From Rhodospirillales bacterium (GTDB lineage Bacteria; Pseudomonadota; Alphaproteobacteria; Rhodospirillales; Casp-alpha2): a stretch of 10,679 nt of DNA. Location: the NCBI GenBank assembly GCA_028282185.1, contig JANQIJ010000085.1, positions 1 to 10,679 on the forward strand, given 5' to 3'. Each line of letters opens with the position of its first letter. Positions within the stretch are counted from its first letter, which is position 1. Below, in pieces: positions 1 through 5,541 of the stretch. The translations under genes and the position numbers were made by a program. The notes under the pieces were generated by a model. It was not told the DNA's origin, searched no databases, and worked only from the letters and a program-made list of their open reading frames with translations.

Positions 1-564
1 TTCCTGCTCGCGCGAATAGGACTGCAGGTACAACTGACCGACCTGACCGGCCAGACGGTTCAGGTCGCCCGGCACGCCGAAGATCGATCCGGCGATGCCC
101 AGGCCGATCAGGCCCAGATTGGTCGCCATGGCCGTCGAATAGCGCTGCGCCGTGTGCCGCGCCGTCACGTGGCCGATTTCGTGCGCCAGCACGCCGGCCA
201 TTTCGGCCTCGTTCTCGGCCAGCGCGACCAGGCCCCGGGTGATGTAGATATAGCCGCCGGGCAGGGCGAAGGCGTTTATCTTCGGGTCGTTCAGCACCGT
301 GAAGCGGAATCGCAGATTGGGCAGGTCCGAAACCCGGGCCAGCTTGTCACCGACCCAGGCGACATAGCTCTGGATCGGCGGATCGATGTATTCGCCGCCC
401 ATCTCCTTCAGGATCTTGGGATGCTCCTCGGCGCCGACGCGAAGTTCGTCCTCTTCCGACATGAAGGCGGTGAAGCTTTGTTCGCCGGTCGCCGGATTGG
501 TCGAACAGGCCGCCGTCAACAGCAGGGGGAAAATCAGGGCGAGGGCGGCCAAGAAACGGGTCAT
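1..564 (-). CDS. M48-family metalloprotease lipoprotein, 3' end cut off by window edge
   Basis: A zinc peptidase of family M48 (BepA/LoiP-like), probably anchored in the envelope and acting in protein quality control. I translated the 188 codons directly. The start codon at 562-564 is followed by a short hydrophobic signal and a lipobox-like LTAAC, with the Cys at about residue 20; the next residues, STNPATGEQ, are typical just after the lipid-modified Cys in this family. The catalytic motif HEIGH is at residues 128-132 (His128 and His132 zinc ligands, Glu129 catalytic). The last residues in the window read YSREQE, the start of the SRxxExxAD motif, so the third zinc ligand should be Glu188 at the very edge. 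A glycine-rich hydrophobic stretch (about 148-160) separates the two. It is the last gene seen in the gluQ operon, 21 bases after the SNase-like gene. No strong ribosome site is visible. The family is certain; the subfamily and any C-terminal TPR domain lie outside the window. Confidence 0.93.
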   Translation of the reverse strand, partial: MTRFLAALALIFPLLLTAACSTNPATGEQSFTAFMSEEDELRVGAEEHPKILKEMGGEYIDPPIQSYVAWVGDKLARVSDLPNLRFRFTVLNDPKINAFALPGGYIYITRGLVALAENEAEMAGVLAHEIGHVTARHTAQRYSTAMATNLGLIGLGIAGSIFGVPGDLNRLAGQVGQLYLQSYSREQE

Positions 565-585
565 GGCGGCAATATACGTTGCCGA

Positions 586-1413
586 TCACCGGCTTTCCAG
601 AAGCTCGATCTGGTCCGGATGGCTGACCTCGATCATCGGTCCGTTCCACATCTTCAGCCAGCCGCGAACCCGGACCGGTCGTCCCCCATAGGTCTTGGGG
701 CCGAGGCCTTCCTTCTTGAACAGCCGGGCGGTTTTCTTATCCAATCGGACGGTGAAGTCGTCGCGCCAGTTGGCGCCGAAGTTCAGGTAGACGACCCCCC
801 GCACGTTGGCCGCATCGACGATGCGGCCTTCGATCACTTGAAAGGTGTTGCGATCGCGGGCTAGCCCGGCCGGCTCCGCCTTGCGGACGGCGTAGAAGGG
901 ATGATTCCAGATGCCCAGCCGGGCCGTCCGGGCACGGTCTTCCAGGGCCAACATCTCCGCCGCCCATTTGCGGTTATCGGCAAAGGTATAGACCCGGGCC
1001 ATGCCGAGACGGATCATGTCGCCCTGAACCCAGGCCGCGCCGGCGCCGGCGCTGATGAACAGGTGGGCGAGCAGGCGGCCGTGCCGGTCCAGGCGCCGGC
1101 CGCCGAAATCCAAGACCACCTCGCGATTGAGCACCAGCTTCTCCAACCGGGCCTTTGCCTCCTGGGCCAGGGGCCATTCCTTGAAGCCCTCGCGGCCGAG
1201 CGGCAGCTTGGGGGCCTGGATGCCCGTCAGCCGGACCTGGGTGGTGCCCTCGATCATCCGGTCGAGCACCACCGTGTCGCCATCGACGACCTCGATGACC
1301 TTGGCTTCCAGGTCTTTTTCCAGGCCGATGACGGCACCGGCCGCGGCCGGGTGAAGCAGGACCAGGGCAAGCGCAAGGACGCCCGCAAAGACCGGGAAAG
1401 CGGACCGTCTCAC
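586..1413 (-). CDS. Secreted thermonuclease (SNase)-like protein with altered active site
   Basis: A 275-residue exported protein with an SNase/TNase OB-fold domain (about residues 35-172) and an extra C-terminal region (about 190-275) that looks like a second small beta domain. The N-terminus (MRR, then a hydrophobic stretch, then an Ala-rich cleavage region near 23-28) is a signal peptide. By comparison with Staphylococcus aureus nuclease, GDT at 45-47 keeps calcium-ligand Asp21 (here Asp46), VRL keeps Arg35 (Arg61) and DRHGR keeps Arg87 (Arg113). The segment GIQAPK carries Gln66 where Asp40 is expected and Lys69 where the catalytic Glu43 is expected. Nuclease activity is therefore doubtful and a binding role is possible. 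The start codon is GTG at 1411-1413, overlapping the gluQ stop as GTGA, which suggests translational coupling. The M48 gene follows after 21 bases. The fold assignment is firm; the activity is not. Confidence 0.92.
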   Translation of the reverse strand: MRRSAFPVFAGVLALALVLLHPAAAGAVIGLEKDLEAKVIEVVDGDTVVLDRMIEGTTQVRLTGIQAPKLPLGREGFKEWPLAQEAKARLEKLVLNREVVLDFGGRRLDRHGRLLAHLFISAGAGAAWVQGDMIRLGMARVYTFADNRKWAAEMLALEDRARTARLGIWNHPFYAVRKAEPAGLARDRNTFQVIEGRIVDAANVRGVVYLNFGANWRDDFTVRLDKKTARLFKKEGLGPKTYGGRPVRVRGWLKMWNGPMIEVSHPDQIELLESR

Positions 1414-2288
1414 GGCCGTTGGTCCCGGGCAACGCCGGCGAGGTCCCAGACTTCGGCCGGCGTCTTGCCGGTCTCGCGCAGGCTGCGGATGGTCTGTGCC
1501 TTGTCGCGCTTGGCAAAACGCTTGCCGTCGGCGCCGGTCAACAGGCCGTGATGGCGGTATTCCGGCGCCGGCAGGCCGAGCAGGGCCTGCAGCAGGCGGT
1601 GGACATGGCTGGCTTCGAACAGGTCGTCTCCCCGGGTCACCCGCGTGACGCCCTGCAGCGCGTCATCGACCGTGACCGCCAGATGATAGCTGGTCGGCGT
1701 GTCCTTTCGGGCGATCACCACGTCGCCGAAGATTTCCGGCAGGGCGCGTTGCCGGCCCCGGTCCAGGTCGGTCCAGTCCAGTGGACCGGCCAGGCTGATC
1801 GCCGTGTCCATGCGCAGACGCAGGCAAAAGGCCTCGCCCGCCGCCTTTCGGTTCTCGACCTCGTCGAAGCCGAGGCCGCGGCAGATGCCGGGATAGACCG
1901 GCCCGTCCGGTCCGTCGGGCAGGGCATGAGGGGCGCCGGCGGCGGCTTCGATTTCGCGGGCGATGTCCTTGCGGGTACAGAAACAAGGATAGACCAATTG
2001 TTTCAGGGTCAGCGACACCAGGGCTCGGCTGTAATCGGTCATATGGTCCGATTGGCGGCGCACGGGCGTTTCCCAAGTCAGGCCCAGCCAGGCCAGGTCT
2101 TCATGGATAGCCTTCTCGAAATCCGGGCGGCAGCGGCCTCGGTCGATGTCTTCGACCCTGAGGAGAAACCGGCCGCTGCCGGTTTGTGCCTCGTGCCAGG
2201 CGAACCAGGCGGAATAGGCATGGCCCAGGTGGAGGTGGCCGGTCGGACTGGGGGCGAAGCGGGTGATGATCGAAGCCTTGGGGGACAT
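1410..2288 (-). CDS. gluQ: Glutamyl-Q tRNA(Asp) synthetase
   Basis: A 292-residue truncated paralogue of glutamyl-tRNA synthetase. Known members activate glutamate and attach it to the queuosine base at position 34 of tRNA(Asp), in the cytoplasm; they lack the anticodon-binding domain, which fits the short length. The class I signature FAPSPTGHLHLGHA (residues 11-24) holds the HIGH-type motif, and GKRFAKRDKA (255-264) holds the KMSKS-type motif. The zinc-binding knuckle of the family is present as CFC (Cys102, Cys104) and YPGIC (Tyr132, Cys136). The ATG at 2286-2288 is the natural start because the Rossmann fold begins within ten residues. No clear Shine-Dalgarno is seen upstream. It is the first gene of a minus-strand operon with the SNase-like gene (GTGA overlap) and is divergent from the hydrolase at 2393. 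Confidence 0.96.
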   Translation of the reverse strand: MSPKASIITRFAPSPTGHLHLGHAYSAWFAWHEAQTGSGRFLLRVEDIDRGRCRPDFEKAIHEDLAWLGLTWETPVRRQSDHMTDYSRALVSLTLKQLVYPCFCTRKDIAREIEAAAGAPHALPDGPDGPVYPGICRGLGFDEVENRKAAGEAFCLRLRMDTAISLAGPLDWTDLDRGRQRALPEIFGDVVIARKDTPTSYHLAVTVDDALQGVTRVTRGDDLFEASHVHRLLQALLGLPAPEYRHHGLLTGADGKRFAKRDKAQTIRSLRETGKTPAEVWDLAGVARDQRP

Positions 2289-2392
2289 GGGAAAAAGATG
2301 ACCAGATAACCTTGCGCGGGCACAAACCGTTAACCATTCTGCGCTAACAAGGACGCCTTGGACAGCCCCACCATTGAGCGGAACTTCAAAGC
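2289..2392. promoter_or_regulatory. Divergent intergenic region between gluQ and hydrolase
   Basis: These 104 bases must hold the promoters for both the leftward gluQ operon and the rightward hydrolase, since the two genes point away from each other. The stretch is richer in A and T than the flanking genes, with two TTAACC/CTAACA-like patches near 2325-2350. I found no -35/-10 pair good enough on either strand to name, and no clear operator. Confidence 0.5.
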
Positions 2393-3160
2393 ATGAGCGA
2401 GACGCCCGAAGACCAGACCGATCACGGACAAGAGGACGCTGGCAAAAGCCCGCCGGCCGAGGCGGCGGATGACGAAATTCCGCAACTCACGGGCCCCCTG
2501 GTGATGCCGGCCGATGGCTCCGATCCGGAACAGATCGTCCTGTTGCTGCATGGCGTCGGCGCCGACGGCGACGACTTGATCAACCTGGCGACCTATTTCG
2601 GCCGGGTCCTGCCCAAGGCCGTGTTCATCGCGCCCAACGCGCCCTTTGCCTTCGACGGCGGCGGCAGCGGCTATCAATGGTTCTCGATCGCCGATCCGGC
2701 CCAGGAACAAAAACTCTCCGGCGTCCAAATGGCGGCGCCGGTGCTGGATTTGCTGATCGACCACCTGCTCAAGGAGTACGGCCTGGACGAGGGCAAGATG
2801 GCGTTGGTCGGGTTTTCCCAGGGGACCATGATGGCGCTCCACGTCGGCCCCAGGCGGGCCAAGCCGCTGGCCGGCATCATCGGTTATTCCGGTGCCTTGG
2901 TCGGCGCCGACCTGTTGGCCGGCGAAATCAAGAGCAAACCGCCGGTCCTGCTGATGCACGGCAACATGGACCCGATCGTGCCGCCGGACATGATGCACCA
3001 CGCGGAAGACAACCTGAAAGCCCAGGGCGTGCCGGTGGCGGCCTATCTCTGCCCCAATCTGGGTCATGGCCTCGACGACATGTCGATCCAGTTGGGCATG
3101 GAATTCCTCGCCGAAATGTTCGACATCGACGTGCTGTCCGCCGCCGGGTTGAAGCCTTGA
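2393..3160 (+). CDS. Alpha/beta hydrolase, phospholipase/carboxylesterase family
   Basis: A 255-residue serine hydrolase of the small cytoplasmic carboxylesterase/lysophospholipase group (YpfH/EstB type). The core starts near residue 31. LLHGVGADGDDL (51-62) gives the oxyanion strand, GFSQG (140-144) carries nucleophile Ser142, MDPIVP (192-197) carries Asp193, and GHGLD (224-228) carries His225, so the triad is complete. Residues 1-30 are acidic, Pro/Ala-rich and probably disordered; there is no signal peptide. The next in-frame ATG (residue 38) falls inside the first core strand, so the upstream ATG at 2393 is preferred although its ribosome site is weak. A GC palindrome sits directly after the stop codon. 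The natural ester substrate cannot be read from sequence. The family is sure. Confidence 0.94.
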   Translation: MSETPEDQTDHGQEDAGKSPPAEAADDEIPQLTGPLVMPADGSDPEQIVLLLHGVGADGDDLINLATYFGRVLPKAVFIAPNAPFAFDGGGSGYQWFSIADPAQEQKLSGVQMAAPVLDLLIDHLLKEYGLDEGKMALVGFSQGTMMALHVGPRRAKPLAGIIGYSGALVGADLLAGEIKSKPPVLLMHGNMDPIVPPDMMHHAEDNLKAQGVPVAAYLCPNLGHGLDDMSIQLGMEFLAEMFDIDVLSAAGLKP

Positions 3161-3161
3161 T

Positions 3162-3174
3162 CCGGGGCGCCCCG
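3162..3174 (+). terminator. GC palindrome just after the hydrolase stop codon
   Basis: CGGGGCGCCCCG at 3163-3174 is a perfect 12-base palindrome starting three bases after the TGA at 3158-3160. It could form a short stem at the mRNA 3' end. No run of T follows, so it is not a classical intrinsic terminator; it may be an end-protecting hairpin or chance in GC-rich DNA. The same 13 bases, including the preceding C, recur at 3964-3976. Confidence 0.35.
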
Positions 3175-3288
3175 ACCGCGATCCTTCCTGCACTCAACGT
3201 GATCTTCTCCCGGCATGGGTCGGCAGCGGCGCGATCCGCGCGGGGGCGCCGTCATGTGCCTGTAAAAAACGCGTAACCGACGTAACAT

Positions 3289-3318
3289 TTGGCGTAGAAT
3301 CACAAGATGTAGTATCCT
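3289..3318 (+). promoter_or_regulatory. Candidate sigma-70-type promoter for the HNH gene
   Basis: TTGGCG (3289-3294) and TATCCT (3313-3318) match the -35 and -10 consensus at four of six positions each, with an 18-base spacer. They lie in an AT-richer pocket (about 3265-3315) of an otherwise GC-rich 195-base gap. Two CGTAAC copies (3272-3277 and 3281-3286) lie just upstream. The predicted leader to the ATG at 3356 is about 30 bases. Confidence 0.35.
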
Positions 3319-3355
3319 CCGCCGCGACGGCCGGGAGATATGTGCCGAGAGGTTC

Positions 3356-3916
3356 ATGAGTACATCCGCTGATAGTTGTCCCGCTCTGGTGCTTAACGCC
3401 GATTTCAGGCCGTTGAGTTACTTCCCTCTCTCGCTCTGGTCCTGGCAGGACGCGCTCAAGGCCGTGTTCCTCGACCGGGTCAACGTGATCTCGGAATACG
3501 ATCGCATCGTCCATTCGCCCTCGACGGATTTCCGTCTGCCCAGCGTCATTGCCTTGAAGGAATACGTGATCATGGGGCGAAGGCCGGCCTTCACCCGGTT
3601 CAACGTGTTCTTGAGGGATGCCTTCCACTGTCAATACTGTGGAGGGCATTTTTCCGCCGAGCAGTTGACCTTCGATCATGTCATTCCACGGGCCCGCGGC
3701 GGCCGCACTTCATGGACCAACGTGGTTACCGCCTGCGCGCCCTGCAACCTGAAGAAGGGACATCGCCTGCCGGACGCCTGCGGCATGACGCCGCTGCGCC
3801 ACCCCGAGCAGCCGACAAACTACTTGTTGCAGGAGAACGGCCGGGCCTTCCCGCCCAACTATCTGCACGAAAGCTGGCGCGATTTCCTATACTGGGATAC
3901 GGAACTGGACCCGTAG
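3356..3916 (+). CDS. HNH endonuclease-family protein
   Basis: A 186-residue protein with a C-terminal HNH/beta-beta-alpha-metal fold. CQYC (Cys92, Cys95) and CAPCN (Cys127, Cys130) form a structural zinc site. Between them FDHVIPRARGG supplies the catalytic-type Asp107-His108, and Asn122 plus Asn131 fit the HNH pattern, followed by a conserved KK. The N-terminal part (about 10-85), with VLNADFRPL at residues 12-20, is the conserved lead-in of a widespread family of stand-alone HNH proteins in alphaproteobacteria and relatives, whose function is not established. No restriction, toxin-immunity or phage gene is next to it, so a housekeeping nucleic-acid role is more likely than a mobile one. AGAGG lies a few bases before the ATG. 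The next gene begins 93 bases later on the same strand. Confidence 0.93.
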   Translation: MSTSADSCPALVLNADFRPLSYFPLSLWSWQDALKAVFLDRVNVISEYDRIVHSPSTDFRLPSVIALKEYVIMGRRPAFTRFNVFLRDAFHCQYCGGHFSAEQLTFDHVIPRARGGRTSWTNVVTACAPCNLKKGHRLPDACGMTPLRHPEQPTNYLLQENGRAFPPNYLHESWRDFLYWDTELDP

Positions 3917-3961
3917 ATCGGCCTCCCGTGTTTTGGCCATCGATTGCTGTTCGGGATCGCC

Positions 3962-3981
3962 GGCCGGGGCGCCCCGCGGCC
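3962..3981 (+). terminator. GC hairpin between the HNH gene and the ligase gene
   Basis: GGCC (3962-3965) can pair with GGCC (3978-3981) around the palindrome GGGGCGCCCC, giving a compact stem with a small bulge. It lies 45 bases after the HNH stop and 28 bases before the ligase start. No T-tract follows, so it may attenuate or separate the two messages rather than end transcription fully. Confidence 0.3.
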
Positions 3982-3997
3982 AACCCCGATCCGTCAC

Positions 3998-4002
3998 AGG
4001 AG
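3998..4002 (+). promoter_or_regulatory. Shine-Dalgarno that decides the ligase start
   Basis: AGGAG lies seven bases before the ATG at 4010. This rules out the longer in-frame start at 3944, whose extra 22 residues would be Pro/Arg-rich and would read through the GC hairpin. Confidence 0.8.
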
Positions 4003-4009
4003 ACCGCCC

Positions 4010-5377
4010 ATGAAACCCCATCAGGTCAAGACCAAGGCCGACGCCAAGAAGATCGTCGCCGAACGCGGTCTCGACGACGTCAAGGTCGGCGTCGTCGACA
4101 TGGACGGCGTGCTGCGCGGTAAATACATGAGCCGCGACAAGTTCCTGGCCTCGCTCGACAAGGGGTTCGGGTTTTGTGACGTAGTGCTCGGCTGGGATTC
4201 CTATGACCAGTTGTACGACAACGTTTCGGTCACCGGATGGCACACGGGGTATCCCGACGCGCCCGTGCGGCTGCTGCCCGAAACCTGCCGCGCCATCGCC
4301 GGCGAGGACGGCATGCTGTTCTTCCTGGGCGAATTCGCCGGCGATCATGAAGCCGTCTGTCCCCGGGCGGTGCTGCGCCGGATGCTCGACAAGGCCCGGG
4401 CCATGGGCTTCGGCGTCAGGGCCGGGTTCGAGTACGAGTTCTTTCTGTTCGAGGAAACGCCCAAATCCGTGCGCGACAAGAGCTACCGCGACATGACGCC
4501 GTTGCAGCCGGGTTGGTTCGGCTATTCCGTGCTGCGCAATTCCACCGACAGCGACCTGTACCGGGACTTGTTGGCCGCCTGCCGGGACATGGACATGCCC
4601 CTGGAAGGCCTGCACGAGGAAACCGGCCCCGGCGTTTTGGAGGCGGCGATCGCCGTGGCCGGGGGGCTGGAAGCGGCGGACCGGGCGGTGATGTTCAAGA
4701 CCTTCACGAAGGTGCTGGCGCAAAAGCGCGGATTGATGGCGACCTTCATGGCGCGCTGGTCGGCCGATTGGCCCGGTCAATCCGGGCATATCCATCTGTC
4801 CCTGACCGACAAGAAGGGCAAGGGCGTGTTCCAGGACGCCAAGGCGGCGGATGGGATGAGCGCGACGATGCGGCATTTCATCGGCGGCCAGCAACGCCTG
4901 ATGCCGGAAACCCTGGCGATGATCGCCGGCACGGTGAACAGCTATACCCGCCTGGTGCCCGGCTTCTGGGCGCCGACGGACGCGACCTGGGGGGTCGACA
5001 ACCGGACCTGCGCGATCCGCGTCGTCCCCGGGCCGCATACCTCGCAGCGCATCGAATTCCGCGTCGCGGCGGCCGACGCCAACCCCTATCTGGCGCTTGC
5101 CGCGGCGCTGGGCGCGGGTCTTTGGGGTATTGAGAACAAGGTCGAGCCAAGCCCGCCGGTCGTCGGCAACGCTTACGACAAGACCTTTCCCAAGCGCCTC
5201 AACCTGCCCCGATCGCTGATCGAGGCGGCCGGCCGCCTGGCTGTGTCGAAACCGGCCCGCCAGTTGTTCGGCGACGCCTTCGTCGCCCATTACGCGGCGA
5301 CCCGCGAATGGGAAGAACGGGAATTCCGCCGCGCCATCACCGATTGGGAGATGGAGCGCTACTTCGAGATCATTTGA
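4010..5377 (+). CDS. Glutamine synthetase-family ligase, substrate unknown (gamma-glutamyl-amine synthetase-like)
   Basis: A 455-residue cytoplasmic enzyme of the glutamine synthetase superfamily. Such enzymes use ATP to join the glutamate gamma-carboxyl to ammonia or an amine. The N-terminal beta-grasp domain covers about residues 22-105. The catalytic domain shows metal ligands in FEYEF (Glu141, Glu143), EETGPGVLE (203-211), GHIHLSL (His260, His262), NSYTRLVPG (310-318), DNRTCAIRVV (330-339), RIEFR (347-351) and NPYLALAA (358-365). The adenylylation tyrosine motif of housekeeping GlnA is absent. Length and motifs resemble gamma-glutamylputrescine synthetase-like (PuuA-type) and related amine ligases more than GlnA, but the amine cannot be told. 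No polyamine-degradation gene is nearby; the closest metabolic genes are those for aminophosphonate, beyond an oppositely oriented chemoreceptor gene. The start is fixed by a good Shine-Dalgarno. It may be co-transcribed with the HNH gene. Confidence 0.92.
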   Translation: MKPHQVKTKADAKKIVAERGLDDVKVGVVDMDGVLRGKYMSRDKFLASLDKGFGFCDVVLGWDSYDQLYDNVSVTGWHTGYPDAPVRLLPETCRAIAGEDGMLFFLGEFAGDHEAVCPRAVLRRMLDKARAMGFGVRAGFEYEFFLFEETPKSVRDKSYRDMTPLQPGWFGYSVLRNSTDSDLYRDLLAACRDMDMPLEGLHEETGPGVLEAAIAVAGGLEAADRAVMFKTFTKVLAQKRGLMATFMARWSADWPGQSGHIHLSLTDKKGKGVFQDAKAADGMSATMRHFIGGQQRLMPETLAMIAGTVNSYTRLVPGFWAPTDATWGVDNRTCAIRVVPGPHTSQRIEFRVAAADANPYLALAAALGAGLWGIENKVEPSPPVVGNAYDKTFPKRLNLPRSLIEAAGRLAVSKPARQLFGDAFVAHYAATREWEEREFRRAITDWEMERYFEII

Positions 5378-5402
5378 TCATCAATCTGCTTGATGCACAG
5401 GC

Positions 5403-5437
5403 CCGCGCAAAGGGATGGCATGGTCGGCTTTGCGCGG
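5403..5437. terminator. Inverted repeat between convergent genes
   Basis: CCGCGCAAAG (5403-5412) and CTTTGCGCGG (5428-5437) form a perfect 10-base-pair stem with a 15-base loop, 26 bases after the ligase stop. There is no clear T-run on either side, so efficient intrinsic termination is uncertain, but the site between converging genes fits a bidirectional 3'-end structure. Confidence 0.5.
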
Positions 5438-5453
5438 CCCGCTTATCTGACGA

Positions 5454-5473
5454 GGGACATGTTACCGTGTCCC
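5454..5473. terminator. Short second inverted repeat in the convergent gap
   Basis: GGGACA (5454-5459) and TGTCCC (5468-5473) make a 6-base-pair stem with an 8-base loop. It is weak alone but is the second of three stem-forming sequences in this 164-base gap. Confidence 0.3.
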
Positions 5474-5522
5474 CGCGACCATCCTCATACTTTCTCCATA
5501 CCGGACAGGCCCACGAGCAGAC

Positions 5523-5536
5523 GCGCGGCGCCGCGC
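5523..5536 (-). terminator. 14-base GC palindrome directly after the chemoreceptor stop
   Basis: GCGCGGCGCCGCGC is a perfect palindrome that begins five bases downstream of the chemoreceptor TAA (5542-5544, minus strand). No T-tract follows in the direction of transcription. It may cap the mRNA 3' end. Confidence 0.35.
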
Positions 5537-5541
5537 CGTCC

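Noticed and set aside
1419..2309. Plus-strand open frame (296 codons) opposite gluQ
   Set aside because: Shadow of gluQ, whose class I synthetase motifs and zinc site are on the minus strand.
2330..3193. Minus-strand open frame (287 codons) opposite the hydrolase
   Set aside because: The hydrolase has a full catalytic triad on the plus strand; the antisense frame is a His/Gln-rich codon mirror.
3944..4009. Earlier in-frame ATG for the glutamine synthetase-family gene
   Set aside because: The extra 22 residues are Pro/Arg-rich, cross a hairpin, and a good Shine-Dalgarno stands before the ATG at 4010.
3887..5290. Long open frame on the minus strand (467 codons) opposite the glutamine synthetase-family gene
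   Set aside because: It mirrors a gene with clear catalytic motifs, shows no recognisable domain, and long antisense frames are common with GC-rich codon use.
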